Source: Cyclobacteriaceae bacterium
Lineage (GTDB): Bacteria > Bacteroidota > Bacteroidia > Cytophagales > Cyclobacteriaceae
Direction of reading: 5' to 3'
NCBI GenBank assembly: GCA_029861825.1
Contig: JAOTYN010000324.1
Span: forward strand, 1-5,238
DNA length: 5,238 nucleotides
Below are positions 1-5,238 of the stretch, piece after piece. Position 1 is the stretch's first letter. Every line of letters starts with the position of its first letter. The notes under the pieces are model-generated. The model saw nothing but the letters and a program-made list of their open reading frames with translations, was not told the DNA's origin and made no database searches. Position numbers and translations under genes: made by a program.

Positions 1-879
1 ATCTTGTACGCAGCTGCTTTTGATGCCAATGGAGGGGTTTTTGAGCCCCTGTTGACCGCCGAGGATGCCATAATATCGGACACTTTGAATCACGCATCGA
101 TCATCGATGGAGTGCGCTTATGCAAAGCCCAAAGATATCGTTATAAACATAATGATATGCAGGATCTGGAAGAGCAATTGAAACAGGCCATGGCGCAGCG
201 CAACCGCATTATCGTAACCGATGGAGTTTTTTCCATGGACGGCACTATAGCTCAGTTGGATAAGATATGCGACTTGGCAGATAAATATCAAGCGCTGGTT
301 ATGTCCGATGAATGCCATTCAACGGGATTCGTGGGCAGATCGGGCCGGGGGGTGCACGAATACCGGGAGGTAATGGGCAGGGTAGACATTATTACAGGAA
401 CCTTGGGTAAGGCTTTGGGAGGTGCTTCCGGAGGATTCACCTGCGGACATCAGGAGATCATCGATCTGCTGCGTCAACGGTCCAGGCCCTATTTGTTTTC
501 CAATACCCTGGCGCCCACCATTACGGCCAGTTCTATAGAGGTTTTGGATATGCTTACAGAAACGACCGCCTTACGGGATAAATTGGAAGAGAATACCGCT
601 TACTTCCGAGATCGCATGACCGCTGCTGGTTTTGATATCAAGCCGGGGACCCATCCTATTGTACCCATTATGCTTTACGATGCAGTGCTTTCACAACAAA
701 TGGCTGAAAAGCTTTTGGAAAGAGGCATCTATGTGATCGGGTTTTACTACCCGGTAGTACCCAAAGGGCAGGCAAGGATCCGGGTTCAGATATCCGCGGT
801 CCACGATAGGGAACATCTGGATAAAGCTATTGCAGCTTTTAAAGAGGTAGGTGAGGAGTTATCGGTAGTTGGTACTTAA
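1..879 (+). CDS. kbl: Glycine C-acetyltransferase (2-amino-3-ketobutyrate CoA ligase), 5'-truncated
   Basis: PLP-dependent cytosolic enzyme of the alpha-oxoamine synthase family. It cleaves 2-amino-3-oxobutyrate, the product of threonine dehydrogenase, with CoA to give glycine and acetyl-CoA. The frame is open from base 1 (Ile-Leu-Tyr-Ala...), so there is no start in the window. The 292 residues visible correspond to the last three quarters of a roughly 398-residue protein. The PLP-binding lysine is K137 of the fragment (codon 409-411), in TGTLGKALGGASGG. E. coli Kbl has it at K244, so about 107 residues are missing. The cofactor Asp and His are in SDECHSTGFVG (D103, H106), 34 and 31 residues before the lysine, the same spacing as in E. 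coli. Other Kbl-typical blocks are FDANGG, NHASIIDGVRLCKA, TDGVFSMDG, RPYLFSN and YPVVPKGQARIR. These match Kbl much better than BioF or serine palmitoyltransferase. No partner tdh is visible. The gene converges on cdaA with a four-base overlap. Confidence 0.95.
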   Translation: MLYAAAFDANGGVFEPLLTAEDAIISDTLNHASIIDGVRLCKAQRYRYKHNDMQDLEEQLKQAMAQRNRIIVTDGVFSMDGTIAQLDKICDLADKYQALVMSDECHSTGFVGRSGRGVHEYREVMGRVDIITGTLGKALGGASGGFTCGHQEIIDLLRQRSRPYLFSNTLAPTITASSIEVLDMLTETTALRDKLEENTAYFRDRMTAAGFDIKPGTHPIVPIMLYDAVLSQQMAEKLLERGIYVIGFYYPVVPKGQARIRVQISAVHDREHLDKAIAAFKEVGEELSVVGT

Positions 880-1745
880 CCTACCTGGGCCGGTTTAGCT
901 TCAGGGTCAATTTCCGAGGCGTCATTCTTGGCATCCAAAGTGCTCTGCTTGGACTCTTCCCTCAGGTAATTCAGAATATATGCGCGAAGCTCGGGAGCGG
1001 ATAAGTTTAGCCTGATTTTGCCATTCTGTGCCAAGGACATTTGTCCGGTTTCTTCGGAAACCACCAGAACCAATGAATCAGAAACTTCCGACATCCCCAG
1101 GGCGGCGCGATGGCGCAAACCATACTGTGCCGGAAGATCGTCCATTTCAGAAATAGGTAGGATGCAGCGGGCCGCTACCAATTTTCCATTGTACAAGATC
1201 ACCGCGCCATCATGAAGAGGGGAGTGCTTATTGAAGATGGACATTAAAAGCCTTTTGGAGATCTCTCCGTTGATGATATCTCCGGATTCGGCATAAAATT
1301 TCAAGGGAGAGTTTCTGGAAAAAACGATCAAAGCCCCATTATTGGAACCCCCCAAACTGGTAACCGCTTCTATAACAGGGGTTAGATCCATTTGATGTAT
1401 TTTAGGTTTTCTACCTAATAAGGTATTGATAATGTTATCCCGATCCAGGGACGTGGTCCTTCCTATTAGCAAGAGGAATCTTCGTATTTCGGGTTGGAAT
1501 AAGATGATAACGGCAATTACTCCTACTCCCATAAACTGACCAAGGATGGTGCTAAGCAAGTTCATTTGAGCGGCTTTAACGACCAGGAAGATCAAGTATA
1601 GTGACAGGAATCCCAGGAAAACCTTAACCGCTACACTGCCACGCATGAGCTTATACAGCTGATAAAGCAAGATGCTAACCAAAGCGATGTCGATGATGTC
1701 CACCCACTTTATTTCCAGGAACCCTATGTTAAATAGTAATGTCAC
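876..1745 (-). CDS. cdaA: Membrane diadenylate cyclase CdaA (c-di-AMP synthase)
   Basis: Makes c-di-AMP from two ATP at the inner face of the cytoplasmic membrane. The 289-residue length fits the CdaA/DacA class. Three hydrophobic helices lie at about residues 15-33, 38-57 and 63-84, followed by a basic turn and the DAC catalytic domain from about 100 to 250. Both DAC signatures are intact: DGA at 179-181 (in HDGAVILYNGK) and RHR at 211-213 (in LRHRAALGMSE). GALI at 137-140 starts the nucleotide-binding core, and an SEETG element is at 230-234. The last 30 residues are polar and look disordered. The start is GTG at 1745, because no ATG occurs before the first helix. That GTG overlaps the TGA stop of folP (GTGA), with no visible ribosome-binding site, so translation is probably coupled to folP. 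Firmicutes pair cdaA with cdaR and glmM; neither is present here. The folP-cdaA order is, from memory, common in Bacteroidota. Confidence 0.95.
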   Translation of the reverse strand: MTLLFNIGFLEIKWVDIIDIALVSILLYQLYKLMRGSVAVKVFLGFLSLYLIFLVVKAAQMNLLSTILGQFMGVGVIAVIILFQPEIRRFLLLIGRTTSLDRDNIINTLLGRKPKIHQMDLTPVIEAVTSLGGSNNGALIVFSRNSPLKFYAESGDIINGEISKRLLMSIFNKHSPLHDGAVILYNGKLVAARCILPISEMDDLPAQYGLRHRAALGMSEVSDSLVLVVSEETGQMSLAQNGKIRLNLSAPELRAYILNYLREESKQSTLDAKNDASEIDPEAKPAQVG

Positions 1746-2614
1746 GGGTATGTAAGTCTAAAACATTTTATAGCTTCCTTAGCTGCCTTTACGTCATGAA
1801 CGCGTAAAATAGAAGCCCCGTTCATGAGGGCAATGGTATTTAGGGCAGTAGTGCCGTTCAATGCTTCGTCGGCGGTGCAATTCAAAGATTTGTAAATCAT
1901 GGATTTCCTGGACAGTCCCACCAACAACGGACATTGCAGTAACTGAAAATAATCTAAATTTCTCAGCAACTCATAGTTCTGTGTAATGGTTTTAGCAAAA
2001 CCAAAGCCGGGGTCAAGAATTATATCTGGGATGCCCTTTTCCTTCAGCATGGCAATTCTATTAACGAAAAAGGCGCTGATTTCAGTTATCAGATGCTCAT
2101 AATTCGTGTGCTGGGTCATATTCTGCGGGTTGCCCTTCATATGCATCAGCACATAGGGAACTTTCCATTTTGCCACCGTGTCGAACATCAAGGGATCCAA
2201 TTGTCCACCACTTATATCATTGATCATGTGAGCTCCGTTGTCAAGAGCGGCATGAGCCACTGGAGATCTGAATGTATCTATAGAGATCACAACCTCTTCA
2301 GATATACTTCTAACAGCATCCACTGCTCGAAGCACACGCTGCTGTTCTTCTTCCTGGTCAATGGCCGAGGCTCCGGGGCGACTGCTGTAGCCTCCAATAT
2401 CGATTATGTCGGCACCCTCTTCCAATAGGAGTTCAATGCGTGCTTGCATCATTTCACCACTTGAATGGCGTCCGCCGTCATAAAAGGAATCAGGAGTTAC
2501 ATTTAGGATTCCCATAACCAAAGGTTGGGAAATGTCCATCAGCTTTCCCCTGATGTTCAGTGTTTTTTTTGAGGAAAAAAGGGTAACTTTCGCTTCCAAA
2601 TTCAGTGCCTGCAT
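1742..2614 (-). CDS. folP: Dihydropteroate synthase
   Basis: Cytosolic folate-pathway enzyme that condenses p-aminobenzoate with 6-hydroxymethyl-dihydropterin pyrophosphate; it is the sulfonamide target. From the ATG at 2614 it has 290 residues, slightly above the usual 270-285. The motifs of the TIM-barrel family appear in order: MGILNVTPDSF (34-44), DIGGYSSRPG (72-81, where many bacteria have GGESTRPG), SIDTFRS (111-117), NDISGG (132-137), LMHMKGNPQ (156-164), DPGFGFAKT (201-209), GLSRKSM (233-239, with the phosphate/pterin-binding Ser-Arg-Lys) and RVHDV (271-275). The family core begins about 20 residues after this ATG. A TTG at 2650 in the same frame would add 12 residues and overlap the divergent gene, so I prefer ATG 2614; the start is the least certain part. 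The gene runs into cdaA through a GTGA overlap. Its promoter must lie inside the divergent gene or the 24-base gap. An A8 run falls at codons for Ser-Lys-Lys-Thr. Confidence 0.95.
   Translation of the reverse strand: MQALNLEAKVTLFSSKKTLNIRGKLMDISQPLVMGILNVTPDSFYDGGRHSSGEMMQARIELLLEEGADIIDIGGYSSRPGASAIDQEEEQQRVLRAVDAVRSISEEVVISIDTFRSPVAHAALDNGAHMINDISGGQLDPLMFDTVAKWKVPYVLMHMKGNPQNMTQHTNYEHLITEISAFFVNRIAMLKEKGIPDIILDPGFGFAKTITQNYELLRNLDYFQLLQCPLLVGLSRKSMIYKSLNCTADEALNGTTALNTIALMNGASILRVHDVKAAKEAIKCFRLTYP
2584..2591 (+). promoter_or_regulatory. Candidate Bacteroidota -7 promoter element for the DUF1599 operon
   Basis: TAACTTTC matches seven of the eight positions of the Bacteroidota sigma-factor -7 consensus TAnnTTTG. 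It lies 48 bases ahead of the TTG start, inside the 5' end of folP on the other strand. The expected -33 TTTG is not at the usual spacing of about 20 bases; the nearest TTTG (2568-2571) is only 12 bases away. The motif is short, so this is a weak call made mainly because a divergent gene with a 24-base gap needs a promoter about here. Confidence 0.3.
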
Positions 2615-2629
2615 AGGTTTCTCTAAATT

Positions 2630-2633
2630 AGGA
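2630..2633 (+). promoter_or_regulatory. Shine-Dalgarno-like AGGA that supports a TTG start
   Basis: AGGA sits five bases before the TTG at 2639. It is the only visible Shine-Dalgarno-like site ahead of a gene start in this window. It supports TTG as the DUF1599 start: an in-frame TAA at 2624-2626 blocks any earlier start, and the first in-frame ATG is 64 codons later, inside the conserved domain. Confidence 0.5.
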
Positions 2634-2638
2634 AAAAG

Positions 2639-3184
2639 TTGGTAAATCAAACATTAGACCAATACAAACAAGTACTCGAAAGCTGTAAAGAAGTTTTCGC
2701 AAAAAAAACCAAGGATTACGGTACCGCCTGGAGAATACTCCGTATCCCATCCATAACCGATCAAATCTATATAAAGGCGCAGCGTATCCGCTCTATTCAA
2801 GAGAAAGAACTTCAGAAGGTGGATGAAGGAATGGTGCCGGAGTTCATTGGAATAATCAACTATTGCCTGATGGCAATAATCCAGATGGATCTTGATCCAC
2901 AAACGCCCCTGGAACTGGACTACGAGGAGTTGGAACCGCTTTACGATCAAACATCCTCGGAAGTGATGGAACTGCTCAACCGAAAGAATCACGATTACGA
3001 CGAAGCCTGGCGCGACATGCGTGTGAGCTCCATAACCGATATTATCTTAATGAAATTGCTAAGGGTCAAGCAAATAGAAGATAACCAGGGGATGACTCTG
3101 GTTTCCGAAGGAGTTAAGGCAAATTATCAGGATATTATCAACTACGCGGTGTTTGCCCTCATCAAATTGAACCATCACCAATGA
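2639..3184 (+). CDS. DUF1599 (nucleotide-modification-associated type) two-repeat protein
   Basis: Soluble 181-residue protein of unproven function, from the DUF1599 family that is widespread in Bacteroidota. I recall Pfam grouping this domain with nucleotide-modification-associated domains, but cannot verify that here. Two copies of one helical unit are visible. Copy 1 has DYGTAWR (26-32), SITD (38-41), IKAQRI (45-50) and FIGIINY (69-75). Copy 2 has DYDEAWR (119-125), SITD (131-134), MKLLRV (138-143) and YQDIINY (163-169). Conserved Asp, Trp, Arg, Lys and Asn-Tyr repeat about 93 residues apart, joined by an acidic linker (about 85-105). No signal peptide or membrane segment is seen. The start is TTG at 2639, backed by AGGA five bases upstream. 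The stop overlaps the ATG of the next gene (ATGA), so the two are probably translationally coupled. A nucleotide-binding or NTP-hydrolysing role is a guess from conserved acidic and INY positions, not a demonstrated activity. Confidence 0.88.
   Translation: MVNQTLDQYKQVLESCKEVFAKKTKDYGTAWRILRIPSITDQIYIKAQRIRSIQEKELQKVDEGMVPEFIGIINYCLMAIIQMDLDPQTPLELDYEELEPLYDQTSSEVMELLNRKNHDYDEAWRDMRVSSITDIILMKLLRVKQIEDNQGMTLVSEGVKANYQDIINYAVFALIKLNHHQ
2750..2761 (+). repeat. 12-base direct repeat, copy 1, within DUF1599 unit 1
   Basis: TCCATAACCGAT occurs here and again at 3029-3040, exactly 279 bases (93 codons) later and in the same frame, encoding Ser-Ile-Thr-Asp in both halves. It is a DNA-level echo of the internal domain duplication, or conserved codon choice at a conserved motif. 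Confidence 0.75.
3029..3040 (+). repeat. 12-base direct repeat, copy 2, within DUF1599 unit 2
   Basis: Identical to 2750-2761 and in the same reading frame; it encodes the Ser-Ile-Thr-Asp motif of the second domain copy. Confidence 0.75.
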
Positions 3185-4278
3185 AATTGCTTACAGGCAT
3201 AGCCCGGATCGCGGTAGGTGGATTGTTTATATTTTCCGGCCTGATCAAAATAAACGATCCTGTAGGTACCGCTATTAAACTGGAGGAATATTTTGCAGTT
3301 TTCAGCAGTAACTTCGGGTCATTCTTTAGTCTCTTTGAGCCCATAGCGCTACAACTAGGGGTGTTTTTGGTGGTCCTGGAAGTCGTTCTGGGAGTAGCTG
3401 TTCTACTTTATTATCGTATGAACATCACCACCTGGGCGCTATTGTTGTTGATCCTGTTCTTTAGCGTATTAACCTTCTATTCCGCCTTTACCGGTGAAGT
3501 TACAGATTGCGGTTGCTTTGGAGATGCCATTAAACTCACACCCTGGGAGAGTTTTAACAAAGATATGGTGCTGCTAGTGTTCATTTTGATCTTGTTTATG
3601 CGACGCCGGGACCTCAAACCCATATTAAGCGACAGTACCGGTCACCTGGTGATAGCTTCCGCAACGGTCATAGGTCTATTTCTGTCCGTTTATGCCATTC
3701 GAAACTTGCCTTTTATTGATTTCAGAGCCTATAAAGAAGGTACTGATATTCCTCAAGCTATGCAGCCTTCAGAAGATTTACGGTACCAATATATCATGGA
3801 AAAAGATGGTGAGCTTTTCGAATTTGAATCCTACCCTACCGATACCACATACCAGTACAAGGACATCGTACTACTGAATCCTGAAGCTCAGCCTAAAATA
3901 ACAGATTACAGCATCTGGAATAGTAACGGGGATGACCTAACGAATCAATCCTTTCAGGGGGTGCAGCTTATAGTGGTGGTACATTTTGCTGAGAAAGCCC
4001 ATTCCCAAGCGTTCGATGGTATAAATGCACTGTTAGGTCAAGTCGATGGAAAAATGGGGGTAATGGTACTGACCGCCTCCGATGAGCCTACTTTCGAGGA
4101 CTTCCGACATCAGGTGCAATTGGCAGCTCCTTTCTTTAACGGTGATGCCACAGTATTGAAAACCATGGTGCGCTCCAATCCGGGTATTTTATTGCTGAAA
4201 GACGGAGTGGTGATAGGCAAATGGCACTATCGCAACCTTCCTTCTTACCAACAACTTTCAGAACTTGCAAGCCGTTAG
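3181..4278 (+). CDS. DoxX/MauE-like inner-membrane protein with thioredoxin-like periplasmic tail (BT_3928 family)
   Basis: A 365-residue protein resembling the Bacteroidota BT_3928 family; its function is not established. The N-terminal half is DoxX/MauE-like, with hydrophobic helices at about 7-24, 51-78, 82-101, 127-140 and 156-173. Arg or Arg-rich turns at 79 and 141-143 suggest, by the positive-inside rule, that loops 25-50 and 102-126 and the long C-terminal half face the periplasm. Loop 102-126 carries the MauE-type motif DCGCFGDA (109-116). C110 and C112 are the only cysteines in the protein. Residues 255-355 look like a thioredoxin-like fold: strand VQLIVVVHF, helix, strand MGVMVLTAS, and NPGILLLKDGVVIGKW with a candidate cis-Pro at 334. 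They lack a CXXC active site. The start is ATG 3181, overlapping the upstream stop. A role in thiol redox or electron transfer in the envelope is inferred only from the MauE-like motif. Confidence 0.87.
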   Translation: MKLLTGIARIAVGGLFIFSGLIKINDPVGTAIKLEEYFAVFSSNFGSFFSLFEPIALQLGVFLVVLEVVLGVAVLLYYRMNITTWALLLLILFFSVLTFYSAFTGEVTDCGCFGDAIKLTPWESFNKDMVLLVFILILFMRRRDLKPILSDSTGHLVIASATVIGLFLSVYAIRNLPFIDFRAYKEGTDIPQAMQPSEDLRYQYIMEKDGELFEFESYPTDTTYQYKDIVLLNPEAQPKITDYSIWNSNGDDLTNQSFQGVQLIVVVHFAEKAHSQAFDGINALLGQVDGKMGVMVLTASDEPTFEDFRHQVQLAAPFFNGDATVLKTMVRSNPGILLLKDGVVIGKWHYRNLPSYQQLSELASR

Positions 4279-4279
4279 T

Positions 4280-4801
4280 ATGCCCTATCAGGACCGGAAT
4301 ATTTACCTGGTAGGAATGCCAGGGTCTGGAAAGACCACACTGGCAAGATCATTGGCCGATGAGTTGGAGCGGAAATTTGTTGACCTGGATGATGTTATCC
4401 AATTAGTGGAACAAAAAACCATCACTGAGATCTTCACAGAATTTGGTGAAGACCGGTTCCGGGAAATAGAAGCAAAGCATTTGCGGTCATGCTCCAGCCA
4501 GGTGGATACCATAGTAATGGCTACCGGCGGAGGCACTCCCTGTTACCACGACAATATGGATTATATCAACAAGCAGGGTATCAGCATTTACTTGGAAGTT
4601 CCTGAAGAAATACTCACTGAGCGGCTTCTGAAAGGTCCGCAGAATCGCCCGTTGTTACAGGGTAAGTCCGGAAAGGAGCTACTATCCTACCTGGGTGATC
4701 TATTAGCAAAAAGAAAGCCCTACTATCGCAGGGCTACTTTAGTTTTTTCGGGCATTGAAATGAATGCCGGGCAGATCCTGGATTCCTTAGCCGGTATTTA
4801 A
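4280..4801 (+). CDS. aroK: Shikimate kinase
   Basis: Cytosolic kinase that phosphorylates shikimate at the 3-hydroxyl with ATP, the fifth step of the chorismate pathway. The 173-residue length is normal. The Walker A motif is GMPGSGKT (12-19). DLDD (35-38) supplies the shikimate-binding and Mg-coordinating aspartates. FREIE (60-64) provides the shikimate-binding Arg. GGG (83-85) is the Walker B-like glycine motif. The lid contains NRPLL (122-126) with the substrate Arg at 123, and KRKPYYRRA (144-152) is the C-terminal adenine/phosphate-binding region. The start is ATG 4280, one base after the TAG of the DoxX-like gene. An in-frame TTG at 4265 would add five residues overlapping that gene and is less likely. 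There is no Shine-Dalgarno sequence, so coupling to the upstream gene is probable. The stop interlocks with that of the convergent OmpP1/FadL gene. Confidence 0.95.
   Translation: MPYQDRNIYLVGMPGSGKTTLARSLADELERKFVDLDDVIQLVEQKTITEIFTEFGEDRFREIEAKHLRSCSSQVDTIVMATGGGTPCYHDNMDYINKQGISIYLEVPEEILTERLLKGPQNRPLLQGKSGKELLSYLGDLLAKRKPYYRRATLVFSGIEMNAGQILDSLAGI
4716..4748 (+). terminator. Terminator-like hairpin inside the 3' end of aroK
   Basis: AGCCCT (4716-4721) pairs perfectly with AGGGCT (4730-4735) across an eight-base loop, and a T-rich stretch ends in T6 (4743-4748). It has the shape of an intrinsic terminator, but it ends 53 bases before the aroK stop codon, in the conserved Lys-Pro-Tyr-Tyr-Arg-Arg-Ala region. 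Full termination here would leave a message without a stop, so it may be a coincidence of coding or a weak, partial signal. Confidence 0.2.
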
Positions 4802-5238
4802 AATTTCATCCCCAGAGTCAGCACAATATTCTCCGTGGTTTGATCGATCAGAGCCACAGGCGCACCCGAATATGGGCTGGCGGTCTTATCGTAATTTGAA
4901 CGCACGTAAGCTACATCAGCAAAGAATTCCTTATGATGTACACCCAATCCAGCAGTAAATGATTGCCGGCTGCGATCTACTCCTGTTTCCTCCAAGGGAT
5001 CGCCTTGCAGGGAATAACCTGCACGGAATCTGGCAACATTGTACCTGAACTCAGCACCTACTTTGTAGTTCAACACCGATTGGAAACGGTCGATCTGCTG
5101 GTTGGCATCGGAAAAACTAAATTCGTTACTGCTGAAATTTGACCCTGCGTAATCTACCCATTCTACATCGGCGGTGACGAATCCGTATTTTTCAAAGAAT
5201 AGCGTGACACCACCTTTCAATCGGCCGGGCGTTCTCAA
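4798..5238 (-). CDS. OmpP1/FadL-family outer-membrane beta-barrel protein, C-terminal fragment
   Basis: The frame is open to the right edge of the window (it begins Leu-Arg-Thr-Pro), so only the last 146 residues of a protein that usually has about 450-550 are visible. Members of the family form monomeric outer-membrane barrels that let hydrophobic substrates such as long-chain fatty acids or aromatics through. Alternating strands typical of a barrel end can be read: KYGFVTADVEWVDYA (17-31), SVLNYKVGAEFRY (54-66), RFRAGYSLQ (70-78), SFTAGLGVHH (93-102), EFFADVAYVRS (104-114) and a final strand ENIVLTLGMKF (136-146). The last strand ends in Phe, the usual signal for barrel assembly. The DVEWVDYAGSNFSS block and the DRSRQSF turn resemble Bacteroidota OmpP1/FadL proteins as I remember them. 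The particular substrate cannot be told. The gene converges on aroK with a four-base overlap. Confidence 0.85.
   Translation of the reverse strand: MRTPGRLKGGVTLFFEKYGFVTADVEWVDYAGSNFSSNEFSFSDANQQIDRFQSVLNYKVGAEFRYNVARFRAGYSLQGDPLEETGVDRSRQSFTAGLGVHHKEFFADVAYVRSNYDKTASPYSGAPVALIDQTTENIVLTLGMKF

Larger units (their letters stand above)
2563..2708. repeat. Inverted T8G and CTTTCG elements flanking the folP/DUF1599 divergent starts
   Basis: On the plus strand T8G lies at 2563-2571, followed after 12 bases by TA, with CTTTCG at 2587-2592. On the minus strand T8G (plus-strand CAAAAAAAA at 2700-2708) is also followed after 12 bases by TA, with CTTTCG (plus-strand CGAAAG at 2677-2682). The two pairs share a centre of symmetry near 2635, between the two gene starts. 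The matches can be read directly from the sequence. Whether they are regulatory or an accident of lysine-rich coding is unknown: both A8 runs encode Lys-Lys-Thr. Confidence 0.4.

Noticed and set aside
823..840. AAAGCT/AGCTTT hairpin near the end of kbl
   Set aside because: It is a six-base-pair AT-rich stem with no following T tract on either strand, within codons for Lys-Ala-Ile-Ala-Ala-Phe; likely chance.
2093..2428. A 111-codon open frame on the plus strand within folP
   Set aside because: It is antisense to the conserved FolP core, its translation is rich in His, Ser and Cys with no family-like motif, and the folP reading is beyond doubt.
2615..2650. Upstream TTG start for folP at 2650
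   Set aside because: It would add 12 unconserved residues, make folP overlap the divergent gene and lengthen an already slightly long protein; ATG 2614 suffices.
2645..2675. TAATGTTTG as a -7 box for folP on the minus strand
   Set aside because: The spacing between TA and TTTG is one base too long for the Bacteroidota consensus, and it lies within DUF1599 coding sequence; too weak to call.
2654..2992. A 112-codon open frame on the minus strand within the DUF1599 gene
   Set aside because: It is the shadow of a recognisable two-repeat protein, with an atypical Phe/His/Cys-rich composition and no homology that I recognise.
4265..4279. TTG start for aroK at 4265
   Set aside because: ATG at 4280 lies one base after the upstream stop and gives a family-typical length; the TTG adds five residues with no family support.
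1..5238. A defence, mobile or secretion system
   Set aside because: Every gene belongs to a recognisable core or conserved family in uniform-looking sequence, with no integrase, transposase, terminal repeats or tRNA edges.

Overview
The window reads as compact core genome from a member of the Bacteroidota, most likely a flavobacterium. The reasons are the product families (a DUF1599 protein next to a DoxX-like protein of the BT_3928 type, a Bacteroidota-style OmpP1/FadL porin, and folP followed by cdaA), the near absence of Shine-Dalgarno sequences, and a GC content that looks to be in the mid-40s by eye. I see no mobile element, CRISPR array, tRNA or rRNA. Coding density is close to 100 percent, and no stretch without a gene is longer than 24 bases.

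Layout. Positions 1-879 (+) hold the C-terminal three quarters of glycine C-acetyltransferase (kbl), cut by the left edge. Its stop codon interlocks tail to tail with that of cdaA. On the minus strand, folP (dihydropteroate synthase, 2614-1742) runs into cdaA (membrane diadenylate cyclase, 1745-876) through a GTGA overlap. Divergent from folP, a plus-strand operon starts at 2639: a two-repeat DUF1599 protein (2639-3184), a membrane DoxX/MauE-like protein with a thioredoxin-like tail (3181-4278, ATGA overlap), and shikimate kinase aroK (4280-4801, one-base gap). aroK then interlocks tail to tail with the C-terminal end of an OmpP1/FadL-family outer-membrane barrel on the minus strand (4798-5238, cut by the right edge).

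Functionally this is housekeeping. kbl belongs to threonine/glycine catabolism, folP to folate synthesis, cdaA to c-di-AMP signalling and aroK to the chorismate pathway, which also feeds folate through p-aminobenzoate. The OmpP1/FadL protein is an uptake channel for hydrophobic compounds. The least understood part is the DUF1599 and DoxX-like pair. The most unusual non-coding structure is the folP/DUF1599 divergent junction. Its starts are only 24 bases apart, so the promoters must lie inside coding sequence, and inverted T8G and CTTTCG elements are arranged almost symmetrically around it. I do not see a clearly new multi-gene system here.
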